Source: Paenibacillus contaminans (GTDB lineage Bacteria > Bacillota > Bacilli > Paenibacillales > NBRC-103111). Taken from it: 64,000 nucleotides of DNA. The translations under genes and the position numbers were made by a program. The notes below the pieces were generated by a model. That model was given only the letters and a program-made list of their open reading frames with translations, did not search any database and was not told where the DNA came from. The stretch is from assembly GCF_003285015.1 (NCBI RefSeq), contig NZ_QMFB01000024.1, positions 72,294-136,293 on the forward strand, given 5' to 3'. Numbering within the stretch: position 1 is the first letter of the stretch; each line of letters starts with the position of its first letter. Below, one piece after another: positions 32,815-40,690 of the stretch.

Positions 32815-33656
32815 AGCGTATGTTATGGACAGGCCGGGCGGGCTTGATTGCGCTGGTCGCTTTATTCGCTATGGTATGTGTAGGACCTCTATATTGGATG
32901 GTTACAGGATCATTTAAACAAATGAAGTCAACCATGCAGGTGCCCCCGGAGCTGATTCCGCTTGCGCCGACGCTGGAAAACTATAAGACGTTGTTTAACG
33001 GAAGCTTTCCCGTCTTGTCATGGCTTATGAATAGCTTTGCGATTAGCGCGCTTACAACCGTATTTTGCATCCTTATTTGCACCATGATGGGTTATGCGTT
33101 CAGCAAAAAGAGCTTTCCGTTCAAATCCATCTTGTTCGTCTCCATTCTGATTACGATGATGCTCCCTAAGCAAGCTTCCTTAATTCCGCTATTTCTAACG
33201 GTGCTTAAGTTCGGATTGATGGATAATATATTCGGAGCGATTATACCGCTTGTCGTGTGGCCTTACGGCATTTTTATGATGCGGCAATTCATCCAGTCCA
33301 TACCGAATGAGCTTCTGGAGTCGGCAAAAATTGACGGCGCATCGGAACCGGTGATTTTTACCCGGATCATTATTCCTTTGGTTAAACCGTCGATCACGGC
33401 GCTTGCCGTCATTATGTTTTTAACGGCGTGGAATGATTTTATGTGGCAATTGATCGTCCTTAAGGATATTCACTCGTGGACAATAAATATTGGCATTTCG
33501 GTCATATCCAGAAACCCGGTCGGTAATTCGCCAACCATCAATTACGGTTTAGCTATGGCAGGGGGGACGATCGGCGCGATTCCGCTGATGATTATATTCA
33601 TCGCCTTGCAGAAGTATTTTGTAAAAGGATTAACGATGGGGGCGGTCAAAGAATAA
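32811..33656 (+). CDS. ABC sugar permease, MalG/UgpE type
   Basis: 281 residues; ATG 32811 overlaps the previous stop and follows GAGAGGAGAG. Six segments, EAA loop LESAKIDGASEPVIFTRIII and C-terminus LQKYFVKGLTMGAVKE. Last gene of the AraC-LamG/propeller-HIT-ABC locus. No glycoside hydrolase is linked, so the imported compound must be processed by the HIT protein or by enzymes elsewhere. Confidence 0.94.
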   Translation: MKRMLWTGRAGLIALVALFAMVCVGPLYWMVTGSFKQMKSTMQVPPELIPLAPTLENYKTLFNGSFPVLSWLMNSFAISALTTVFCILICTMMGYAFSKKSFPFKSILFVSILITMMLPKQASLIPLFLTVLKFGLMDNIFGAIIPLVVWPYGIFMMRQFIQSIPNELLESAKIDGASEPVIFTRIIIPLVKPSITALAVIMFLTAWNDFMWQLIVLKDIHSWTINIGISVISRNPVGNSPTINYGLAMAGGTIGAIPLMIIFIALQKYFVKGLTMGAVKE

Positions 33657-33724
33657 GCCGGTGCCGGTACGGCGGCATAAAATTCCGAGGTTATAGCCGT
33701 CTTTAACAGACGAATAGGGAAGTC

Positions 33725-33757
33725 AAGCAGCCGCTCGAGCGAGAGTGGCTGTTTGTT
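33725..33757 (+). terminator. Probable terminator of third importer operon
   Basis: AGCAGCC..CTC pairs with GAG..GGCTG(TT) around GAGC-type loop, followed by TTTGTTGCTT; imperfect stem. Confidence 0.45.
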
Positions 33758-33770
33758 GCTTAAATTGCGT

Positions 33771-33776
33771 TATAAT
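33771..33776 (+). promoter_or_regulatory. -10 of msrAB
   Basis: TATAAT 80 bases before msrAB; no convincing -35. A weak 18-codon frame (33803-33859) overlaps the msrAB ATG by four bases and may be a leader. Confidence 0.4.
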
Positions 33777-33856
33777 AGTAAAGGAGGCACAACGCGTCGC
33801 CAGATGAGATTCACGGAACAACGAATAAAATTAACGTGCAAAGCGAGGAGATTCGA

Positions 33857-34807
33857 ATGAGCGAAAATCAGCTGGCTACTTTTGCGGGCGGATGCTTTTG
33901 GTGTATGGTTACTCCTTTCGAGGAATGGCCGGGGATCGTGAAGGTCGTTTCCGGCTATACGGGCGGGCATGTGCCGAATCCTACTTACGAGCAGGTTTGC
34001 ACCGATGAGACCGGTCATACGGAGGCCGTTCAAATAACGTTCGATCCTGCGAAAATAACGTATGAGAAGCTGTTGAACGTTTTTTGGCAGCAAATCGATC
34101 CGACGGATGCGGGCGGCCAGTTTCATGACAGGGGCTCGTCGTACCGTCCGGCGATTTTCGTTCATAGCGAGGAGCAGCGCGAGGCGGCTGAGGCTTCCAA
34201 ACGCGAGCTTGGCGCAAGCGGGCGGTTCGATCGCCCGATCGTAACGGCTATCGAAACGGCGGGGCCTTTTTATGCGGCCGAGGAATACCATCAGGATTAC
34301 CATAAGAAAAACCCGATCCGTTACAAAATGTACCGGAAGGGCTCGGGACGGGACGCTTTTTTGAAGAAGACGTGGAGTTTGGAGAAGGATCAAACGGCGC
34401 TCCGCCAAAGGCTTACGGCGCTCCAGTACGAGGTTACGCAGAACAGCGCGACGGAGCCGCCGTTCCGCAATGAGTTCTGGGATCATCACGGTGAAGGGCT
34501 GTACGTCGATATCGTTTCGGGCGAGCCGCTGTTCACCTCGCGGGACAAATTCGATTCGGGCTGCGGCTGGCCGAGCTTCACGAAGCCTGTGGCCGATGAG
34601 GCCGTGACGGAGGAGGTCGATCTGACCCATGGGATGGTTCGTACCGAGGTGCGAAGCAAAGACGCCGACTCCCACTTGGGGCATGTCTTCCATGACGGTC
34701 CCGGGCCAACCGGGCTGCGGTATTGCATCAACTCCGCGGCGCTGCGCTTCATCCCGAAGGAAGAGCTGGAGAAGGAAGGGTACGGCAAGTACTTGTCTTT
34801 GTTTTAG
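33857..34807 (+). CDS. msrAB: Bifunctional methionine sulfoxide reductase MsrA-MsrB
   Basis: 316 residues. ATG 33857 after GCGAGGAG. MsrA domain (about 5-160) with the catalytic GCFWC and SGYTGGHVPNPTYEQVC; MsrB domain (about 175-310) with SGCGWPSF, SHLGHVFHDGP and catalytic Cys in RYCINSAALRF. The two CxxC zinc pairs of many MsrB proteins are absent, as in the zinc-free type. Repairs both S- and R-methionine sulfoxide in the cytoplasm. Single gene with own promoter and terminator. Confidence 0.96.
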   Translation: MSENQLATFAGGCFWCMVTPFEEWPGIVKVVSGYTGGHVPNPTYEQVCTDETGHTEAVQITFDPAKITYEKLLNVFWQQIDPTDAGGQFHDRGSSYRPAIFVHSEEQREAAEASKRELGASGRFDRPIVTAIETAGPFYAAEEYHQDYHKKNPIRYKMYRKGSGRDAFLKKTWSLEKDQTALRQRLTALQYEVTQNSATEPPFRNEFWDHHGEGLYVDIVSGEPLFTSRDKFDSGCGWPSFTKPVADEAVTEEVDLTHGMVRTEVRSKDADSHLGHVFHDGPGPTGLRYCINSAALRFIPKEELEKEGYGKYLSLF

Positions 34808-34825
34808 GAGCGATACGAAAAGAGA

Positions 34826-34865
34826 AAGCCGCTTGCTTCCTTGAGAAGAGCAAGCGGCTTTTGCG
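34826..34865. terminator. Bidirectional terminator, msrAB / FNR
   Basis: AAGCCGCTTGC (34826-34836) and GCAAGCGGCTT (34850-34860) with T on the plus side and AAAAGAGAAA before it; serves both convergent genes. Confidence 0.75.
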
Positions 34866-34877
34866 TGAGCCGCAAAG

Positions 34878-35930
34878 TCAAACCGTTTCCGGCTTGCTTT
34901 TGCGCTTCATCAACTGCTCGTTTTTTTCTGCGAAACGGTCATTGTGGGAAGAGACACCGCCCATCTCCGTGTCATTAGGGTCTAAATAAAGTTTAGCGCT
35001 GTTTACCGCTAATACGGCATCGTTAAACGCTCCTGCGATCAGACGAATCTTGCCTTCATTCGTTATGCAATCGCCGGCGCCGAAAATACCCGGCAAACTC
35101 GTGCACATTTTGGGGGACACGGAAACGCCGTATTCTTCCGTATCTAAGCCCCATTTCATAATCGGGCCGTAAAAGACGCGTTCAAAGCCGTGATTAACCA
35201 ATACTTCGTCAACGTCATGCTCGATAATGCCGCCCGTTTCGACATGTTGGATGGAAACCCGCTCAATTTTATTTTGATTCCCGTGCAAACGCGAGACGAC
35301 ATAAGGCACGAAAGCTTTGGTCATTTGCTTCATGCGTTTTACGGAGGATTCGAATGCGCTAAAATCTTCCCGGCGATGCACCACGACGACTTCTTTGGCA
35401 ATCGGCGCCATTTCGATTGCCCATTCCACCGCCGAATCCCCACCGCCCGAAATGAGGACGCGTTTATCCTTGAATCTGTTTAAATTTGTCACGGTATAAT
35501 GCAGATTCGTAAGCTCGTAGCGGTCTGCGCCTTCGACTAGCAGCTTTTGAATGTGCGTAATACCGCGGCCTGCGGCTAAAATGACCGTTCGCGAATAGTG
35601 GCGTTCGCCGGTTTTGGAGGTCAGGATGAAAATGCCGTCATCGCGTTTTTCCATGCCGACGACCTCTTGTCCGAAAACGATCGTAGGGTCGAATGTTTTG
35701 GCTTGCTTCATTAATGCCTCAATAATTTCTTCGCACCGTACGGGCCCGATGCCTCCGACATCCCAAACCAATTTTTCGGGATAGGTGCGCATAAAGCCTC
35801 CGAGCTCCTGTTTGACCTCGATAATTTTCGTCTTCATCTCCCGCATGCCGCTATAAAAAGCGGAATACATGCCGGCAGGGCCGCCGCCGATAATCGTTAC
35901 GTCATACAAGTCCATGGTTTCCGTATTCAT
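34878..35930 (-). CDS. Ferredoxin/flavodoxin-NADP reductase, thioredoxin-reductase-like
   Basis: 350 residues. FAD-binding GGGPAGMYSAFYSGMR at residues 13-28, NADPH-binding SGGGDSAVEWA (about 164-174) and C-terminal FAD motif GIFGAGDC. The redox CxxC of thioredoxin reductase is missing, placing it in the YumC/YcgT-type FNR family. One base separates its start from the end of the siderophore-binding lipoprotein gene, so the two are cotranscribed. In this iron setting it may supply electrons for releasing iron from the siderophore (inference). Confidence 0.9.
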   Translation of the reverse strand: MNTETMDLYDVTIIGGGPAGMYSAFYSGMREMKTKIIEVKQELGGFMRTYPEKLVWDVGGIGPVRCEEIIEALMKQAKTFDPTIVFGQEVVGMEKRDDGIFILTSKTGERHYSRTVILAAGRGITHIQKLLVEGADRYELTNLHYTVTNLNRFKDKRVLISGGGDSAVEWAIEMAPIAKEVVVVHRREDFSAFESSVKRMKQMTKAFVPYVVSRLHGNQNKIERVSIQHVETGGIIEHDVDEVLVNHGFERVFYGPIMKWGLDTEEYGVSVSPKMCTSLPGIFGAGDCITNEGKIRLIAGAFNDAVLAVNSAKLYLDPNDTEMGGVSSHNDRFAEKNEQLMKRKSKPETV

Positions 35931-35931
35931 A

Positions 35932-36879
35932 TTAAGGCACCAGCTTTTCTACGAGATAATCAATAAATAAAGCGGAGCCGACTGGTCCTTCTCCTTGAAT
36001 ATAATCTTTGGTTTCCAGCGGATACACGCGTCCCGCTTTAACGGCTTCCATCGATTTCCATAACGGGCTGTTTTCCAGATCCTTCATCGATTGTTCGCTG
36101 CTGTAGTTTTGCAGAACACGCTTTTCGACAAAAATATGGTCCGCTTTAATTTCAGGTAACGTTTCTAACGAGACCGGCGTAAACCAATCTTTTGCATCGG
36201 CCAATTTTTCCGGGATTTTCAGGCCAAGCATATGATACATAATATCATTCCCGGGACCGAGGTCTTTGGCGCCAAGCGCGCGGTACTGTTTCGGTTCTAC
36301 GCGTAGAACAAGAACCGTTTGCTCGCCGACCGCTTTTTGCAGTTTTTGTTTAGCCTCCGCAATTTTTTCGTTGAATTTGGCTAAGCTTTTTTCAGCCTCC
36401 GCTTCCTTGCCGAACATTTTCCCTATGGCCGGTAACGCCGCAGCCAAAGAACTGCCTATATCAATGGCCACAGTAGGGGCGATTTTCGTTAATGCCTCAT
36501 ATCGTTTGGCATCGGTAGAGCCCTGCGGTCCCACGATTAAATCAGGCGCCAAAGCAAGGATGCGTTCAAGATTTTCTTCATATTGCTGGACCTCAATCAT
36601 TTCCACCTTATGCTTTTCAAACATCTTGAAACGGTATTCGGGCTCAATTTCTTTTACGATGAGCACTTTTTGCGGAATAATCCCGAGCTCAAGCATGCTT
36701 TCCGCCACACTCGTATTGGTTACAAGCATATTTTGGGGCTTTAGCGGAATCGTCACTTCGCCGTATGCATCGCGAACCGTTTTCGTTTTTGCTTCTTCCT
36801 TTGCGGAGGTTCCGGAGCAGGCGCTTAATAAAAGCGTAAAAACGAACAAAGGCACTAGGTGTTTCAGTAATCTAGGCAT
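35932..36879 (-). CDS. Iron-siderophore ABC substrate-binding lipoprotein
   Basis: 315 residues from ATG 36879 (AAAGGGGAT ribosome site). Lipobox LLSAC (Cys20), then a FecB/FhuD-type (helical backbone) binding domain: VRDAYGEVTIPLKPQNMLV, LAPDLIVGPQG and EKLVP at the end. A 19-bp Fur box lies 20 bases upstream. No FecCD permease or ATPase is linked, so partners must be elsewhere. Flanked by a BtrR-like regulator upstream and a reductase downstream on the same strand. Confidence 0.9.
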   Translation of the reverse strand: MPRLLKHLVPLFVFTLLLSACSGTSAKEEAKTKTVRDAYGEVTIPLKPQNMLVTNTSVAESMLELGIIPQKVLIVKEIEPEYRFKMFEKHKVEMIEVQQYEENLERILALAPDLIVGPQGSTDAKRYEALTKIAPTVAIDIGSSLAAALPAIGKMFGKEAEAEKSLAKFNEKIAEAKQKLQKAVGEQTVLVLRVEPKQYRALGAKDLGPGNDIMYHMLGLKIPEKLADAKDWFTPVSLETLPEIKADHIFVEKRVLQNYSSEQSMKDLENSPLWKSMEAVKAGRVYPLETKDYIQGEGPVGSALFIDYLVEKLVP

Positions 36880-36899
36880 TCTTTTATCCCCTTTTCTTT

Positions 36900-36918
36900 G
36901 ATAATGATTATCACTATC
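36900..36918 (-). promoter_or_regulatory. Fur box
   Basis: GATAATGATTATCACTATC matches the classic 19-bp Fur consensus GATAATGATAATCATTATC at 17 of 19 positions, just upstream of the siderophore-binding lipoprotein gene, indicating iron repression. Confidence 0.85.
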
Positions 36919-36975
36919 AGATGCTAGCAGATAAAAGAACGATGTTCCATAGAATATCGTGCGCATAAAGGGGGA

Positions 36976-38586
36976 TTATTGTGCTGCTTGTTGCGTACTC
37001 GCAATAAATTGTTCGATTTTATCTAAAATAATCGGCTTGCCGAAAGCGCTGCAATTATTAATCCAAAGGCCCGTGTCCACATAGCAAACACGTTGATTTT
37101 TAACGGCGTCCAGTGCATGCCATTGCGTGCTGTCTTTTAATTTTTTCATACTGTCGTCGGAGCTGAAGTACTCCATCGTTCGTTGTTCGACAAACAAAAA
37201 TGCGGGGTTAACGGCCAACAACTGATCGAGCGTGCAGGAATGGAAGCCCCGTTTATCCCCTTGAAGCTGAGGAGGCATTGCAAATCCAAGCTCCTGATAC
37301 AGCAATTTCGAAACGCTGCTTGACAGCTCGCCCAAATAGCGATAACCGAACGACTCGACGCGTAAATAGAGAGCCGTCGCATGTTCAGGCAGACGTGGAT
37401 GAATATGATTTTTAACATGCTCGGTTTTATTTTGCAGCGTATGGATTAAATGAGCGGCTTCCGAGCCGCGTTGAAGGAGCTTGCCCAAATAACGGATCAG
37501 CGCGTAAAGATCATGAGGCAATCCCGTGAGCACAGGCGCGATTGCCCGTAAGCCTTGTTTGGACGGTTCCGACAAATTTTCGCCAATGATCAAATGAGGC
37601 GACCGCCGCCGGATATCTTCAACGTTCAAAACATATTGCGGCATAGCCAATAGGGCAATCTGTTCGGATTTGAAAAGCTCATGCTGATAGGCCGGCATGA
37701 TGCTGGAAGCGACAACGACGCTATCCGGACGAATCCCTAACGCAATCGCGATTTCAGCGTGCGAAGCGGAGGTAAAGCATAGGTTTCGCCGGTGCAGCGT
37801 TGCGGCATAATGTTTGGGCGAGACGCCTACGACGGCCTTAAAGCGGCGGCTGAAATAGTGCGCATCTTCAAATCCTACCTGTCTTGAAATATCTTGAGAA
37901 AGCGCCGAAGTGGTCAGCAAGGCTTCTTGCGCGCGAAAAATACGATAATCCGTTAAAAAATCGGAAGGCGATTTACCGTAAAGCTCCGTGAATTTCCGGC
38001 TATAATGCCATTTACTGATACCGGCAATCGCGGCCAGTTGTTCTCTTGTAATGTTTTCATTGTAATGCTCTTGAATAAATAAAACGGATTTCTGCAGGCG
38101 TTGGGCCGGCAGCAGCGATGCGGTATCATCGGTTTGATAAAATAATCGCAACAAATCGTAAACGATCGCTTGCTGCCGGATGATTTCGCTTTGCGACAGC
38201 TGTTTGACGGATTCATGCAAAGAAAGTCTCAGTGCTGCCATAGCGGCATCGGCCACTTGCAAGGTCTGATAGCCTTTGGGGTTTTTGGCCTGCCAGTCGA
38301 AGGGGGAATGATCATTTGTATCGTAAGTATCGAAGTAAATCAAGCAGCCGGCAAAATCCAACGTTCCCTGGTTTTCGATGCGGATCGCGGAGTTTTTTTC
38401 AACTGCGAGCAGACTGCCTGCGCCGATCCGCTGCTTATGCCCATTAATATGCCATAATGCTTGCCCGTCCGTGACGACAATGATCGCATTGTAAACTAAA
38501 GGCTGTTTACTATTTTGTGAAAGCCACTCTGTCAAGTGATGGCTTTCTTTCCACTGAGCCAGCCAATATGCAGGAGATTGTGTCAT
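36976..38586 (-). CDS. AraC regulator with periplasmic-binding-protein sensor (BtrR-like)
   Basis: 536 residues. N-terminal cupin-like part (to about 150), central AraC double HTH (about 165-270: LAAIAGISKWHYSRKFTELYG ... VGFEDAHYFSRRFKAVVGVSPKHY), then about 260 residues of siderophore-binding-protein fold (EIAIALGIRPDSVV ... LEDLLAVNP-like LDQLLAVNPAFLFVEQR). This architecture is that of Bacillus Btr, which senses Fe-bacillibactin inside the cell and activates its importer. Likely activates the adjacent lipoprotein/reductase genes. Only 53 bases separate its start codon from the TnpB element, so its native promoter may be lost or displaced. Confidence 0.9.
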   Translation of the reverse strand: MTQSPAYWLAQWKESHHLTEWLSQNSKQPLVYNAIIVVTDGQALWHINGHKQRIGAGSLLAVEKNSAIRIENQGTLDFAGCLIYFDTYDTNDHSPFDWQAKNPKGYQTLQVADAAMAALRLSLHESVKQLSQSEIIRQQAIVYDLLRLFYQTDDTASLLPAQRLQKSVLFIQEHYNENITREQLAAIAGISKWHYSRKFTELYGKSPSDFLTDYRIFRAQEALLTTSALSQDISRQVGFEDAHYFSRRFKAVVGVSPKHYAATLHRRNLCFTSASHAEIAIALGIRPDSVVVASSIMPAYQHELFKSEQIALLAMPQYVLNVEDIRRRSPHLIIGENLSEPSKQGLRAIAPVLTGLPHDLYALIRYLGKLLQRGSEAAHLIHTLQNKTEHVKNHIHPRLPEHATALYLRVESFGYRYLGELSSSVSKLLYQELGFAMPPQLQGDKRGFHSCTLDQLLAVNPAFLFVEQRTMEYFSSDDSMKKLKDSTQWHALDAVKNQRVCYVDTGLWINNCSAFGKPIILDKIEQFIASTQQAAQ

Positions 38587-38616
38587 AGTTTCACCCCGTC
38601 ATTTTGAGAAGGATAT

Positions 38617-38636
38617 ACCATGATGGTACACCATCG
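38617..38636. promoter_or_regulatory. Palindrome before BtrR-like gene
   Basis: GATGGT-AC-ACCATC inverted repeat lies between the gene and the IS end; possible operator or IS-flank feature. Confidence 0.3.
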
Positions 38637-38639
38637 GGT

Positions 38640-38745
38640 GACATGCTCCCACCACTTATAGAAGTGGGGGCTTCCCAGGACCTACCTGCTATCGCAGTTA
38701 TCCTTACTGGGCTATCCCCGCCAGCCCGGCGGTTCTCTCTTACTC
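38640..38745 (-). ncRNA. Candidate omega (reRNA) guide scaffold
   Basis: TnpB-associated guide RNAs derive from the 3' end of tnpB through the right end of the element. This segment has stems (CCGCCGGGCTGGCGG and the right-end hairpin). If transcribed, the guide would be read from the flank below 38640. Inferred from family knowledge only. Confidence 0.45.
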
Positions 38746-39871
38746 TATGCTAGTCCTAACAGGCTCAACCCTTCGACTCGTATGTTTCCGGCTGCATTCT
38801 CATCCCTTTGATGGATACTGCCGCAGCCCTCACATACCCAGACACGTTCCTTCAGCGTCAATGTCTTGTTGATCTTGCCGCATGATCCGCACCGTTTGCT
38901 GGATGGAAACCATTTGTCGATCCGAACAAGACGCTTTCCTCGCTCGGCCAGTTTGTAGCCCAGGAACGTCCTGAACAGCCCATTCCCGTTATCCATCGTT
39001 GCTTTTCCGAGAGATAACGCTTGCGACATGGCTTTCATATTCAGGTCTTCCACCACGACAGCCTCCCAGGCTTCGGCTAGCTGCCTGCTCAATTTGTGCA
39101 GGAAATCTTTCCGCTGATTGGATACTTTCTCATGGAGACGGGCGACCCGCAGCTTTTGTTTATGCCAGTTGGAGCCGCCCTTTTTTCTTCGGGAGAGCAC
39201 CCGCTGTTCGTTCTTCAGCCGAGTCTCCATTTTGCGGAAGTACTTCGGATAATTTGCGGCTGCATTCGTGTGGTCGATGTAGACCCCTTCGAGCTATAGT
39301 CTAATCCCAAAACCTTGTCAGGCTGGGGGACGATCGGTTTTACATCGATCTCGTAATGGGTCAGGATGGCGATGTGATAGCTTCCGCTAGAACTGCGGCT
39401 GATCGTGGCCGATTTGATCGTATGGCCATTCGGAATTTGGCGATGGAGCTTGATCCGGATCTCGCCGAGCTTCGGGATGCGGACATGCTTGCGATCGGCC
39501 GTGATACGTATGGTGCCCTTCTGATTGTTCGTCGTGTAGCTCTGCACCGGATTTTTCCGGCTCTTGAACTTCGGATACCCGTTACGCTTGTCTCGAAAGA
39601 AACGGTGGAAGGCCGACTTTAGGTTCAACTCCGCATTGCATAAGGCAAGGCTGTCTACTTCGCGAAGCCAGGGGAACGCCGTCTTGAATGCTGCCGGTGT
39701 CCGGTACTTTTGCCGATTCGGTCGTTCGGCATCCGCTTGATCGCATCCGGACTTGTCCTTACGTTCCGCCAGCATCTGATTGTAGAGAAACCGGACGCAG
39801 CCAAATGTTTGACGAATCATCGATTCTTGCTCAGATGTAGGATAGATGCGGAGCCGATAAGCCTTATTCAT
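38745..39871 (-). pseudogene. tnpB: RNA-guided endonuclease TnpB, single frameshift
   Basis: N-terminal part (39871 to about 39285) starts MNKAYRLRIYPT and reaches LGLDYSSKG, the first RuvC Asp. The downstream frame continues VYIDHTNAAANYPKYFRKME, then VVVEDLNMKAM (RuvC Glu), the zinc ribbon CGSCGK...CEGCG and HQRDENAAGNI (last RuvC Asp). The two parts join if one base is added to the G run at about 39284-39287, so a one-base deletion splits an otherwise intact gene. Promoter TATAAT at 39897-39892. Could be a sequencing error; otherwise inactive. Confidence 0.85.
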
Positions 39872-40150
39872 CCCCTCACCCCCATAAGCAGATTATACCA
39901 CAAATAAGGGAATGTACGTTCCTATTTTTTGGCAAACCACATAACGAAATGCACCGATTCATCCCCCACCTACACGCTCACTACGTGAGTATGGTAGTAG
40001 AGGTCGGGGACTTCTCGGCTCTTAAGTTAAAAGTTTGTCTAACCCTGTACGGATGTACTAGTGAAAAATAGGGGGAAACCTTCGCCTGACCTTATTTCCA
40101 AGGGTAAAAACCATATGCAGATTAGTGGAGCTTGCTGGCGCCCTTTTTTG

Positions 40151-40252
40151 CCTGAAGTCCGATTTTGCCCGCCTGGAGGGAGAAGGAGAGCATAGTCTTG
40201 AGCTGGAGTCCGGTTTTGTCGGCTTGGAAGGGGGAATTTCGCTCGCAGATTG
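40151..40252. repeat. 51-bp tandem repeat, array A
   Basis: Two imperfect 51-base units: CTGAAGTCCGATTTTGCCCG (from 40152) and CTGGAGTCCGGTTTTGTCGG (from 40203), offset exactly 51 bases. Flanking DNA to 40110 and to 40400 has further weaker echoes (GGGAGAAGGA at 40179 and 40359). No gene seen in 40026-40407. Confidence 0.55.
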
Positions 40253-40407
40253 TAAAAACGTCTCTGTAAGCGGGTATCGGACTGGAGAGGCATACGAGGG
40301 CGATGTCTCTGCTCCAATTGGGCGAAATCGAACTGCGGGAACGGCTAACCTGACAATTGGGAGAAGGAACTGTTATTTTCCAGTAGTTGGAGCGAGATGG
40401 TTGTGCC

Positions 40408-40635
40408 TTTTCGCATACGTTCGCCGAAAACCCTATTGATGAAGCAAATGTGAATGATTATTCATTCACGTTCGCCAAGAACCTGCAGCGGGAACAAATG
40501 TATGTGATATTTCATATATATTGCTCGAAAACCTTGGTCAGGAGCTAATTATACTCGGTTTTTCGCATACGTTCGCCAAGAATGCTACGAATGGAGCAGA
40601 ATGAATATGATTTTTCATATACAGCTGAATGGGGT
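40408..40635. repeat. 51-bp tandem repeat, array B
   Basis: About four and a half imperfect units of 50-52 bases. The core CGTTCGCC lies at 40418, 40469 and 40570, and a diverged unit around 40520 keeps GAAAACC (40427 and 40527). One frame gives 17-residue peptides (FSHTFAEN..., YSFTFAKN...), which ends at a stop, so coding is unlikely. Intergenic, before the lipoprotein terminator. Confidence 0.65.
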
Positions 40636-40640
40636 GTGCA

Positions 40641-40671
40641 AAAAAATCGGAGGCCGATGCCTCCGATTTTT
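40641..40671 (-). terminator. Terminator of Gly-rich lipoprotein gene
   Basis: AAAAATCGGAGGC / GCCTCCGATTTTT stem; T run on the minus strand. Confidence 0.85.
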
Positions 40672-40690
40672 AAGCGCGTATGGATAGGTG

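Larger units (their letters stand above)
38640..40025 (-). mobile_element. IS200/IS605-type element (TnpB only), decayed
   Basis: Contains a frameshifted tnpB and no tnpA. The right end (38640-38690) holds the hairpin ACTTATAGAAGT within CCACC...GTGGGGGCTTC; the left side (39960-40018) holds a related structured end (CCCCCACC, CACTACGTGAGT, AGGTCGGGGACTTCTCGGCTC). Exact ends are estimated from these hairpins; the family makes no target duplication. Confidence 0.7.

Noticed and set aside
40408..40560. Possible 17-residue peptide repeats encoded by array B
   Set aside because: The frame hits a stop after about 45 codons and the next unit is in another frame, so spacing rather than coding is conserved.
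40100..40640. CRISPR array
   Set aside because: Repeats are imperfect over the whole unit with no constant repeat and variable spacer pattern, and no cas genes are nearby.
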